Assembly: GCF_963676685.1 (NCBI RefSeq)
Contig: NC_092357.1
Coordinates: 21,108,647 to 21,172,646, forward strand
Length of the DNA: 64,000 nucleotides
DNA from: Mytilus edulis
Taxonomy: Eukaryota > Mollusca > Bivalvia > Mytilida > Mytilidae
Direction of reading: 5' to 3'
In this document: positions 24,501 to 34,906 of the stretch, in pieces
Position numbering within the stretch: the first letter of the stretch is position 1
Layout: each line of letters begins with the position of its first letter
Program-made: the position numbers and the translations under genes
The notes under the pieces: generated by a model
Database searches by the model: none
What the model was told of the DNA's origin: nothing
What the model saw: the letters and a program-made list of their open reading frames with translations, nothing else

Positions 24501-25333
24501 TTTCACCTCTAATATAATAATCAAGCCTGCACTGTATCCAATAGAAGATTAGTTAGATAAACGGAGTATAAAGTCATTTAACTTTTCCTGGTTATCACTA
24601 TTTAGTTTTTTTATGTTTAGAGGTCAAGACAAAAATATACTCTTAGCATGTTTGTTGAGGGTTTCCTACATTTTCTTTGCAACACTTCTTGATATAAAGA
24701 AAGTTTATAACTTTTTTTATTTATATTTATTAATTCAAGTCCTTTTGTAGTACCATGACAGCCCAAATTGTCTTTATTATTATATCTATGAACTATATTT
24801 GGGTTTATTACAGGTGTAATATCACCAAACCACGGTACGTCATGACATCCGGTTGTATACGAAATAGGTCGAAAAGAATATTCCCTTTAATTTGACAGTT
24901 GTAAGTAATTAACCCTACATTTTATCGAAGTACATCATTTCTGGATAATAAACATATATTTTGGGTATTTCAAATCACCATTATGTTTTTATTTTGGATT
25001 TTTATAGGATATTTTGAAAACTTGAGGTTATATGGTGACCCAACCTTGTATATAGGTTAACTAAGGGGGGACATGTGAATGGTTAACTTCAAATGATTGT
25101 TATTTTCTTATATGCAATGAAATGTTATGTGAAATTTTTTCTATGGTACTGGACAGGATAAAACTTTTTTTTTGCCAAGTATTTCTTTATTTGAAATAAA
25201 GATAAATGCTGCACATTTTTTTTTAACAAAGATTAAAAGCGGAAAATATATGGTAATTTTACACCTACAATGTATGATTAATTGGCATAACCCCTTTTAT
25301 AATTTTCAGTGTTAGATATTTCCATTGTCATAT

Positions 25334-25625
25334 AGATATAGGAAGATGTGGTGTGAGTGCCAATGAGACAACTCTCCATCCAAATAACAATTTAAAAAGT
25401 AAACCATTATAGGTTAAAGTACGGCCTTCAACACGGAGCCTTGGCTCACACCGAACAACAAGCTATAAAGGGCCCCAAAATTACTAGTGTAAAACCATTC
25501 AAACGGGAAAACCAACGGTCTAATCTATATAAACAAAACGAGAAACGAGAAACACGTATATATTACATAAACAAACGACATCTACTGTACATCAGATTCC
25601 TGACTTATGACAGGTGCAAACATTT
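25334..25625 (+). mobile_element. SINE-like insertion with known empty site
   Basis: Comparison with unit 2 gives the exact edges. Unit 2 reads GTTATATGCATGTGTAATAA at 32281-32300. Unit 1 reads GTCATAT, then 292 bases of the AGATATAGG family ending ACATTT, then GCATGTATAAC. The insertion post-dates the duplication. No target-site duplication is visible at these edges. Confidence 0.85.
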
Positions 25626-25905
25626 GCATGTATAACAATGTCTATGCCTGATGTTTTCTAACAGAACTTCTTCATTTTTTCATCTTAGCTTCATTTCGTT
25701 TATTGGATGCACATAACGAATGACTAATCTTTATATTTAAGTAGTCTTGCTATTAATCACAAATAATTAAATTTTGACAAGTTTTGTTTCGCGTTTGACA
25801 TTAATCGATATAACGGGAAAATACAAAATAGGGGTTCTATTTCAATAGTATAATTTAACCATATATTTATCAACCCTTGTATAATACCTACTTCCACACA
25901 TTTTT

Positions 25906-25930
25906 GTTCTTGTAGGTCGTTAACAAGAAC
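25906..25930. promoter_or_regulatory. GTTCTTGT...CAAGAAC inverted repeat upstream of BTB copy 1
   Basis: GTTCTTGT and AACAAGAAC are separated by a short spacer, 66 bases before the ATG. The arms are kept in unit 2 (32577-32601), while the spacer differs. The TTGTAG|GT inside it could also be a splice acceptor of a 5' UTR intron. Its role is not known. Confidence 0.35.
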
Positions 25931-25995
25931 GAATCTGAACGGTCAATTTAAAATAATTGAGAAGTCGGTAGTCACAAAAGTTTAACAAATAAACC

Positions 25996-28010
25996 ATGGA
26001 TGAAGTGTCAACTGATTCAGTGGAAGACTTAGAAAAGTTAACAAGTCGGGAGAAAAACTTAGCCTCACCTTTCAACGAACCAAATATCGCATTGGTTTTT
26101 GGTACAAGTAAGGTCTATGTACAAAGGGATCATCTGATAGACGTCTCGCCTGTGTTTGAAGCAATGATTAGTTCTAAATTTCTGGAAGGATCGTTAAAAG
26201 AAATACCTCTACCTGGTAAAAAACTAAGTCATTTTATTCATTTCCTACGTTATTTGTCTCCAGGATTCGAAGATGAGCTAACAGGTAAACACGGGTAATT
26301 TACTCACTTGGCCAATATCTATAATACTAAAATTACGAGGTCGAATTTGTCAGCCGTCATCACGTAAAAAGGACGATTCAAAGAATTCAACTTCATATAT
26401 AACTAATATAGTACAAAGGTGTAGATTAAAAATTACACCACTCCAGGCCCTTTTGTTTTCCACGTAATTAATATTGCCAATAATTAAGAAGTTCTGGGTC
26501 GAGTCCGATACCGATACCAATGGTATATTCACCTGTTACTATTACCTTATCTGTACGTTCCGCATCTGACAGGCGCACCAACAAACGGTGTATTCAGGAT
26601 TAATATGCTATATACACGGGTCATAATCACAGGGTTGACACTACTAAATTGTCAAATTGTTATCTATTGTAAATCTGGACTAAAAATAAGGCGTATAGGT
26701 ACAGTTTTCAATTTGTTAGCGGGCATGACGTAAAACAGCGAGTCAAAGAATTGAACTTTATTTATAACTAATATAGGACAATGCTGTTGATTAAAAAATA
26801 CTCCATTCCACGCCCTTTTGTTTTCCAAATAATTAATATTACCAAAAATTGATAAGTTACAGTTCGACGGGTTCAAACAGAAAGATTTGAAAGCAGAGAA
26901 AACTGTGTATCTTATAATCGGCATGACTTTATCAGATGACAATACTAATACTAAAATAAGGCTTGCGCATAGTTGTATACTTTTATTCAGTCACGGACCC
27001 GCGATATCACGGGTGTGTTCTAGTATTTACGAAAATGTAATAGCAATTACTTGGTTTTGTTAAAGTAAGGAATATGGCGGTTGTCGTTAGTACAAAAACT
27101 AATTAGAAATATTGAAACGTCTATGCATGTAGTTAAACTATCTCTTGAGAGACACTTGACACTAAGTCTTGTCTTTTAGTGTATGCTCTGTTTTATTTTT
27201 TTCAAACGTGCACGAAATATAATTATACAAAATAAATACAGGGATTTAGAAACAAGACAATCTTATATAAATACTTCTTCAAAAAAACTGTATGCTGTTT
27301 TGGAGATGTATATTGATAATGTGTGCCGACGGTTTTCTTGCATACTTTGTGTATGCTCAATAGATCTCTGATAAGTAAATGTATATCGTTTTCTCAATAT
27401 ACATGATATCAGTTATTGGGGTTTTTATACAGAATAAAACCATGTAACTGAACTACGAAAAAGAATGTCATCATTTTTTCAAATACATGTATGGTAATGC
27501 TTTAATTGTTTAATTGACATAGTTACATTAGTTTACTTTCTGTCTTTCTTTATTTCAGAAGACACTGTTCATCATATGTTACCTTTAGCTGAAGAATACC
27601 AAACTGATAATTTAAAGATAAGAATTGAAGAGTTCCTTATCAACAGTATTAGGTCTCAGTCAGATTCGATCACATCAGTACAAACTATCAAATATATTAT
27701 TGAAGCGGAAAAGTATGAAATGAATGGCTACCTAAATGCTTGCATTGCTGTTGCATCTCGGAAAACGTTTAACAAATTAACAAGCTCTCCCAAATTTTAA
27801 GAAATATCTCAAAACACCCAGCTTAAAATTAGTCTTAAAAGGTGGAAAGATATAGATAAGATTTACAAAAAGGCCAACAGAGTAGACCCCAGGTCCGTAG
27901 CGTACAACGAGGATCAGAACGAACTATTTCAACCACTTAAACAAAGGAAATATCCAATATATATCAAAGATGTCGGTAAAGACTTGAAACCATACATGCA
28001 AGAGAACTAA
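25996..28010 (+). pseudogene. BTB/POZ-domain gene copy 1, truncated and with nonsense codon
   Basis: This is the paralogue of the intact gene at 32667. Exon 1 is 25996-26284 and exon 2 starts at 27559 after TATTTCAG, with the same phase-1 intron. Two lesions are visible relative to the intact copy. Forty-two codons (126 bases) of the acidic N-terminal region are missing between MDE and VSTDS, with a GATGA microhomology at the join. A GAA codon has become TAA at 27798-27800, removing about 70 C-terminal residues; homology continues in frame to a second stop at 28008-28010. The BTB core (SPVFEAM, FLEGSLKEIPLPGKKLSHFIHFL) and the EYQTDNLK helix region remain. The intron is 1.27 kb because a 706-bp Helitron is inserted in it. 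A shortened protein could still be made, so pseudogene status is an inference. Confidence 0.8.
26318..27023 (+). mobile_element. Non-autonomous Helitron in the intron of BTB copy 1
   Basis: The element starts TCTATAATACTAAAATTACG and ends with the hairpin ACCCGCGATATCACGGGT followed by GTGTTCTAG, i.e. CTAG. It sits between host A and T with no target duplication: unit 2 keeps the empty site CCAATA|TACTTCG at 33117-33129. TC start, 3' hairpin, CTRR end and A|T insertion are the Helitron hallmarks. The 706 bp contain two diverged internal copies of a segment with CAAAGAATT-AACTT and CGCCCTTTTGTTTTCC-like text, and no protein. Confidence 0.88.
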
Positions 28011-28059
28011 TTGTTGTTTCCAGTGTAGAAGAGAGACGAAGGATGAATTGACAACGCTG

Positions 28060-28540
28060 TGAAAAAAAAACAATAGTACAAAAAAAAAAAAAAAAGAGGA
28101 TTGAGCAAAACGACCCCCCCAAAAAAAATAAACAAAAAAATAAACAAAAACAAACTGAGATTAATCTTAAGTTGCTTTGAAACGGTAAGCAGATAATGCT
28201 CCACATGTGTCGCTCGTGCTGTTGCTCATGTTTGAATAAACCAAGTAATTAATCTAATTCGGTATGTCCCATTTGGGAGAGGGGCACGGGATTGTATTAA
28301 CCACGTTAAGAACATATCCACTCTTATCTGTGAAAAAGATGTTCTATGACTGTCAACCATTGATAAAGTCCGTAAAACTTACGAAGAGATAAATTAAACT
28401 TCACTTCTTGGTTTAATAACTTTCTTATTAGCAGCAAACCTCTATCAAGTAAATCATGATAAGACATAACAAGTCATGGAATATCGTATCAACTGGGATA
28501 TATGTAAACACTGATGCAAGTGCTGCCGGAACATCAATCC
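28060..28540 (-). pseudogene. Retroelement relic, RYIDDVLS family 3' end (unit 1)
   Basis: The minus strand shows degraded blocks LLDRGLLLIRKLLNQ and SLRKFYG from the C-terminus of the reverse transcriptase at 1458. Beyond it are AACACGA/ACGACCCC text and an A-rich run (28072-28100). The CAATAGTAC string at 28071 is the empty counterpart of the LTR-element target in unit 2. Confidence 0.65.
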
Positions 28541-28559
28541 ATTGTAATTGAATGTGTCT

Positions 28560-30010
28560 AATCGCAATTTAAAACCAAAATATGAATTATGTCAGTTTCA
28601 TATATATGTCAATGTGTTCTTAATATGATATAATTGATGATCAAAAGCTGTTACTACGGTTAAGCTTTTACAGTAAAGACATTTTTACTGAATATTCATT
28701 TTAAATATTTATGAAGTTTCAACTGAATAATATCAAAATGAAATATCTTGGAAAAAATAGCTTGATTATAGACCTATTTGATAGCATTGTAATTACACAA
28801 TAATAAAGTAGTATGCATCCAATAGATTTAGTCTATAGACCCCATTAACAGAGGAAAAGCTCATCTTGTGCATTGCCAAATCAATACTTCAAGATGGCAA
28901 CAGTACATGGTCTGTCTTGAAAATCGACATCTTAACAGTATCTCAGAACAAAAACAGAGAAGTGTCAACTTGTTTTTGACATGATAAAATGTTCTCAACT
29001 TGACTTTGTTAAATTAGGCAAGTATCTTAAAAGATTTTACCAGAAACTGAATACTAGTATTCAACCTGGAAGTTCAAACAAACGGCATATCAGTCTCTCA
29101 ACATCTGTCGAAGCGGCGAATTGCCTTTTTCTAGTGGCATAATCTGAATATCTATATCAGTAACTAAGGGTTGTTTTTGTTCTATATTTGATAGATCGGA
29201 TCAAAAGTAATAAAATATTTGAAAAAAAGAAATATTGTTCACATATTCATGATTAATAATTTAGACATGGATTATACAGTAAACAATATATTACACCAAC
29301 CAATTTGGTGTAACAATTTTATAGGAATGATGCCTGTAAAAATGGTAAGTTATTCCAGTTCCTGGCGCTTCTTAAACCTAAACAGAATTAAGTGAACAAC
29401 GACAATATACGTAATAGGCAATTGTGACAATATAGGATCCAGCAGCCAAAACTGTGTAAACATACATTACAAAATTATTGAACACTGAGGAAAATTCAAA
29501 AAGGAAAGTCCCTAATCAAATGGCAAAATCAAAAGCTTAAACACATCAAATGAATGGATAACAAATGTCATATTCCTGATTTGATACCTGATGTTATGGC
29601 TATCTAAACCTCCCACTTGTCACAAACGACTAACGTAATTAAATGATTGTAGATGCTCTGTATTTTGGATTTGTTATGTGTTGTGTACTGTTGTTTATCT
29701 ATTAAAACTTTCATTTTTAACCATGGCGATGTCAGATAATTTTCCATCTTTGCCCTGGGTTTTTTTCCTGAATTCCTTGGCCTCCCAGTGTGAAGCTATA
29801 CATTTCGTACGATATTCTATTTTTTACTATGATGATTTTGAATATTACTGATATTCCAATTTGTACTGTAACACATGCAGTGTAACAATTTGGTATTAGC
29901 AGGCATATACTTGGATGTGGAAATATGAATTGATTATAACACGCACACATCACGTCTTTTCATCTTTTTTTCTGACATAGTTATACTTGTTGTCAATGTT
30001 GAGATAACTG
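28560..30010. other. Unit 1 downstream flank, no gene
   Basis: It holds a dispersed-repeat piece at 29465-29640 (AAAGTCCCTAATCAAATGGC), also seen at 60365-60480. The rest matches the unit 2 flank at 45878-46740 in patches. No coding sequence recognised. Confidence 0.5.
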
Positions 30011-30466
30011 AATTGCGCTTTCTAATAGTAGTGCCTTTAATTTTAATTTTCCTTTCTTTAGGTCGACATGATCAAATGCATAAGTAAAAGTATATCTATG
30101 TGTTAACTTATTCCATCATGCGTAATGACCCATAATTAAATTACTTTAACAGATCTATTTAAATCATATCTATTTGTTAAATCTTTTTATTCAAAACATT
30201 TTCATGTGGTGTTTGTTTTGACTAATCGACAGTTTGTACCCATGTATAAAAACCTTATGCTTCAATAATTCTATTTTGAAGGTAAGTCTGTTTAAATAAA
30301 TATGTACAGTTTATTTTAATAAAGAAAAGCACAAATTTAAAAACAAAATATCTTAGTACATATATTACAAAATACGTCATTAGTTGAAACTGAAACTCCA
30401 TGTAAATTTATGCACTTTTCTGAATTTGAAATGAATGTCGACATATCTTCGACGGACAAAGGTAAC

Positions 30467-30860
30467 CTACAAAATTTCGTACGGATATTTCTTCACAGAG
30501 TAAGAATATAATAAACAATTTTTCTTTCTTTTTAGTAAAATATCACAGAAGATTTTGGCAGTATAAAAGTAAACATTTTCATCTTCAAATAAAAATACAA
30601 ATTTATCGTTATCTGACATACTATTAAAATCATAACAAAAAGAATTAGTATGACTAAACAACACAGCACGAAAATCTTCTCATAGTGGATATTTCAAAAT
30701 TACATGTTTCTTATCTTCGACTGTATCATTACGACTAAAACATATTCTTTCATTAATTCATTTTTCAAAACTGTATGATCAATTTCTTTCCTCAAATATG
30801 TTACTTAAGACAAGTAATGACGGTCAATGGCCATTTGTTCAGCCCCTGAAATAGCAATTG
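30467..30860 (-). pseudogene. LINE C-terminal relic (unit 2 copy)
   Basis: This is the same relic as at 24165. An open stretch includes SFCYDFNSMSDNDKFVFLFE. The cysteine finger further right is interrupted. It marks the start of duplication unit 2. Confidence 0.6.
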
Positions 30861-31202
30861 AACTATTTAACCTAACATAATTACCAAGCCTGCACATTAT
30901 CCAAGAGAAGATTAGTTCGATGCACGAAATAAAAAGTCAATTAACTTTCATGGTTATCACTAGTTTTTTTTTATGTTTAGAGGTCAAGACAAAATGTACT
31001 CTTTTCCTACATGTTCTATTATTAGTGTTTAATGCAACACATTTTTAAAGCAAATATTCTGCTTGTTGATTGCAGAATTTGTATAATCTGTTTACACATG
31101 ACTTTAATACAAATGTACCAAGAACAATTCTTGCGATAAATTTTTTTTATAACTTTGATATATTTTTATTTACTCACGTCCCTTTGTAGGACCAAAAAAC
31201 AT

Positions 31203-31730
31203 GACTGCCTAAATTGTCTTTATTAAGAGAATGACGAAAGATACCAAAGGGACAGTCAAACTCATAAATCTTAAACAAACTGACAACGCCATGGCTAAAA
31301 TGAAAAAGACAAACAGAAAAACAATAGTACACATGACACAACATAGAAAACTAAAGAATAAACAACACGAACCCCACCAAAACTAGGGGTGATCTCATGT
31401 GCTCCGGAAGGGTAAGCAAATCCTGCTCCGCATGTGGCACCCATTGGGTTGCTTATGTGATTACAAATACGGTAAATAGTCTAATTCGGTAGGTCACATT
31501 CATGAAAGGGAAGGGGATTGCAGTTACGACGTAAGGAACATATCTGATAACATTTTGTGAAACGGTTATTCCATAACGGTCAACAAACTCGTAATGGCGT
31601 CCGTAAAATTTACGAAGGGATGATTTCAACTTCACTATTCGGAACTCTTGGTTTAATAGCTTCTTAGTAGGCAGAAACCCTCTATCAAGATAATTATGAA
31701 AGGAAATGCAGCACGGGAATTAACCTTTTT
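31203..31730 (-). pseudogene. Retroelement relic, RYIDDVLS family 3' end
   Basis: A minus-strand frame contains LKSSLRKFYGRHYEFVDRYG, equivalent to the KKFIGRYPELVDKY block of the copy at 1458, followed by the family's 3' sequence. The left part holds GATACCAAAGGGACAGTCAA (also at 3820) and ACAATAGTACACATGACACA. It lies in unit 2 and has no counterpart at the same place in unit 1 (compare 24760-24830), so it probably inserted after the duplication. Confidence 0.65.
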
Positions 31731-32576
31731 ATGAACTATATTTGGGGTTACTACAGGTGTTACACCACCAAGTTATGGTACGTCATGACATCCGGTTGTA
31801 CATTGCATACGAAAATAGGTCGAAGAAAATATTCCCTTGACGACAGTAGTAGGTAATTAATCCTTCATTTTATTGAAGTAAAACAATTCTGGGTAATACA
31901 CATAATTATATCTTGGGTATTTCAAATCCCCATTATGGTTTTATATTGGGTTTTTATAGAATATTTTGTAAACTTGAGGTTACATGGTGACTTAACTTTT
32001 TATACAGGATAAATAAGGGGGGACATTTGAATGTGTTACTTCCAATGAAGGTTATTTTCTTATATGGAATAAAATGTCATGTGATTTTTTTTCTATTGTA
32101 CTGGACAGGATAAAACTTTATTTGTCCCAAGTATTTCTTTACTTGAAACAACGATAAATTCTGCACACTTTTTTAAACAAAGACTAATAGCGTAAAATCA
32201 ATGGTTGTATTACACCAACAATGTATGATTAATAGGCATGGACTCCCCTTTTATAATTTTCTGTGTAAGATATTTCCATTGTTATATGCATGTGTAATAA
32301 TGTCTATGTCTGATATTTTCCAACCGAAATTTTTCATTTGTTCATCTTAGCTTCATTTTGTTTATTTGATGCACATAACGAATGACTAATCTTTATATTT
32401 AAGTAGTCTTGCTTTTAATTACACATAATTAAATTTTGAACAGTTTTGTTTCACGTTTGAAATTACATGTATAAATGCATCGATATAACAGTAAAATACA
32501 AAAAAGGAGGTATATTCCAACAGAATCATTTAAGCATTTATCAGCCCTTGTGTAATACATACTTCCACACATTTTT

Positions 32577-32601
32577 GTTCTTGTAGGTCATTGACAAGAA
32601 C
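32577..32601. promoter_or_regulatory. GTTCTTGT...ACAAGAAC inverted repeat upstream of BTB copy 2
   Basis: Eight-base perfect arms lie around a 9-base spacer, 66 bases before the ATG of the intact BTB gene, and are conserved in copy 1. A weaker GTTCTTG/CAAGAA pair lies at 60971-60998, upstream of copy 3. It could be a protein-binding site, an RNA stem or a splice acceptor region. Confidence 0.35.
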
Positions 32602-32666
32602 GAGTCTGAACGTTCAATTTATATTAATTGAAAAGTCGGCTGTAACAAAAGTTAAACAAATAAACC

Positions 32667-34088
32667 ATGGATGAAAGTATTTTGCCCAATAGACGCCGAA
32701 GACTGATAGCTGCGTTACCGGAAGAAGTGCCTCTCTCACTCATCAGACATGTCAGAGTAGCTTCTCATTTAAATGACTCAAGTTCTGATAGTGACGATGA
32801 CGTTTCAACTGACTCAGTGAAAGACTTAGAAAGGTTAACAAGTCGGGAGAAAAACTTAGCCTCGCCTTTCAACGAACCCAATATCGCATTGGTTTTTGGT
32901 ACAAGTAAGCTCTATGTACAACGGGATCATCTTATAAACGTCTCGCCTGTTTTTGAAGCAATGTTTAGTTCTAAATTTCTGGAAGGATCGTTAAAAGAAA
33001 TACCTCTACCTGGTAAAAAACTAAGTCATTTTATTCATTTCCTACGTTATTTGTCACCAGGATTCGAAGATGCACTAACAGGTAAACACGGGTAGACTAT
33101 CATTTTGCTCACCTGACCAATATACTTCGCAAAATGTAATAGCAATCACTTGGTGTTTACAACCAGATGTATATTTGTTAAAGTAAAGAATGTGGCGGTT
33201 GTAGTAAGCAAAAGACTAATAAAGTGTTAGTGCATATAGTTATACTTTCTTTAAGAGCCTGACACTGAGTCTTGTGTTTTAGTTTAAACAATATTGTTTT
33301 ATTTTTTAAAAGTGCACGAAATATAATTATACAATATAAATACAGGGATTCGGAAACAAGAAAAAGTTATATAAGTCTGTATTTTAATCAAATTGTATGC
33401 TATTTTAGAGATGTATATTGATAATTAGTGTCGACCAGTTTCTTGCATGCTTTGTGTATACTCCACAGATCCTCTGATAAGTAAATATAACTTATTGGGG
33501 TTTTTATACAGATAAAAACAATACCACTGATATACGAAACAGAATATCTCATCATTCTTTCAAACACAAGTATGGTGATGCTGCAGTCTAATAGACATAG
33601 TGACATTTATTTACTTTCTTTCATTCTTTTTTTCAGAAGACGTTGTTCATCACATGTTACCTTTAGCTGATGAATACCAAACGGACGATTTAAAGAAAAG
33701 AATTGAAGAGTTCCTTATAACGGGTGTTAGGTCTGAATCAGATTCGATCACATCAGTACAAACTATCAAAAATATTCTGGAAGCAGAAAAGTACAAATTA
33801 AATGGCTACCTAAATGCTTGCATTGCTGTTGCATCTCGGAAAACGTTTACCAGATTGACAAGCTCTCCCAAATTCGAAGAAATATCTCAAAACACCCAGC
33901 TTAAGATTAGCCTTAAAAGGTGGGAAGATATAGATAAGATTTACAGAAAGGTCAACAAAGTAGACCCAATGTCCATAGCGTACAACGATGATCAGAACGA
34001 ACTATTTCATCCACTTAAAAAAAGGAACTATCCAATATATATCAGAGATGTCGGTAAAGACTTGAAACCATACATGCAAGAGAACTAA
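32667..34088 (+). CDS. BTB/POZ domain-containing protein, intact two-exon gene
   Basis: Exon 1 is 32667-33081 (donor G|GTAAAC) and exon 2 is 33637-34088 (acceptor TTTTTTTCAG). The intron is 555 bases, phase 1, and the product 288 residues. Residues 1-60 are basic then acidic (RRRRL, SSSDSDDD). The BTB/POZ fold follows at about 70-140 (LVFG-SKLYVQRDHL, SPVFEAMFSSKFLEGS, IPLPGKKLSHFIHFLRYL). The exon junction falls just before EDVVHHMLPLADEYQ, the usual last BTB helices. A short BACK-like helical C-terminus follows. No MATH, Kelch or zinc-finger domain is present. BTB proteins act as dimerising adaptors, often for Cullin-3 ubiquitin ligases; the partner here is unknown. It is the only undamaged member of three in this window. 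The LTR of a gypsy-type element begins 104 bases after the stop, so its 3' UTR is probably altered. Confidence 0.87.
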
Positions 34089-34187
34089 TTGTTGTTTCTA
34101 TTGTAGAAGAGAGGCGAAGGACATTTGAACTCATACATCGAAAATGAATCGACAACGCCATCACTAAAAAATAAAACAAAACAAACA

Positions 34188-34191
34188 ATAG
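34188..34191 (+). repeat. Target-site duplication of the LTR element (ATAG), left
   Basis: ATAG precedes the TGTTA terminus and is repeated after TAACA at 44355-44358. The paralogous empty site at 28071 reads CAATAGTAC. Confidence 0.65.
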
Positions 34192-34818
34192 TGTTATGAT
34201 ATTGTAATTATTGTATTTATTTATATTGGCCTAATTTGTGTTGTATGGCCTGATAGTTGTTTACCAAATAATTATATAACTATGCAGTTTAGAAATCACT
34301 GGAACAATCACAGATACTTATGGAATGATTGGAACTTTCTATTTGACGATTCCAGAATGATCCTTAAAAAAGATGCGTAATTTAAACTTCTACGTTATTC
34401 CAGAAACTTCCGTTGTAACTTTCCAGGATTTTCCACAATGTTCCATTATAGATTGTTCTAGAATTTTCCATGACAGTACTATATATACAGACACTAAAGT
34501 TAAACTCTCATAATTAAACTTGGACATAGACATTGATAGACATTAGTATTCACAGCATTTGGATTGACACTTTTATTCTACAAACAACATCATACTGAAT
34601 TGTGACATTAGTAGTGAACGTAATATTCAAATTGGATTCCGAAAGATTTCCGGGTACAGATAAAGATAACAGATTGGACTCATATTTTGACAGTTAAGTT
34701 AATAGTAATATTTTTGTAATACCTTTTGTAAACTTTTGTATATTGAATATTGTTAAATTTTACTATTGATTTGTGTCTTTTGTTGGCTACAATTTAAAGG
34801 CGATTTCTGGCCGTAACA
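34192..34818 (+). repeat. 5' LTR
   Basis: It starts TGTTATGATATTG and ends GGCCGTAACA. Identity with the 3' LTR starts at GATATTGTAATT (34198). The first six bases have no counterpart at the 3' LTR start, so the exact left edge is slightly uncertain. It holds the extra 12 bases GTACAGATAAAG-like segment absent from the 3' LTR. Confidence 0.88.
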
Positions 34819-34823
34819 GAAAT

Positions 34824-34841
34824 TGGGGGCTCGTCCGGGAT
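34824..34841 (+). promoter_or_regulatory. Primer-binding site, tRNA-Pro type
   Basis: TGGGGGCTCGTCCGGGAT lies five bases after the LTR end. This is the 18-base sequence complementary to the 3' end of tRNA-Pro and the best known proline primer-binding site of retroelements. Confidence 0.9.
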
Positions 34842-34906
34842 CTTAAAATATTTATTCAAAATTTGTTTAGTATTTTAATTATAACTAGCCAACAAAATTC
34901 TACAAA

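Larger units (their letters stand above)
24150..30500. repeat. Tandem segmental duplication, unit 1
   Basis: The order of sequence blocks here is repeated from about 30500. First comes a LINE 3'-end relic (24165 and 30505), then the upstream region of the BTB gene (25630 and 32290). The two BTB exons, the retroelement relic (28060 and 44370) and the flank with GCATCCAATAGATTTAGT (28815 and 46056) follow. The ACTGAATTGCGCTTTC flank (30008 and 46704) and the GTACAGTTTA flank (30305 and 55207) close the series. Without later insertions the unit is about 6.3 kb. Confidence 0.85.

Noticed and set aside
26664-26942. 92-codon minus-strand frame in the BTB copy 1 intron
   Set aside because: It lies wholly within the non-autonomous Helitron and repeats the frame at 26350; it has no known domain.
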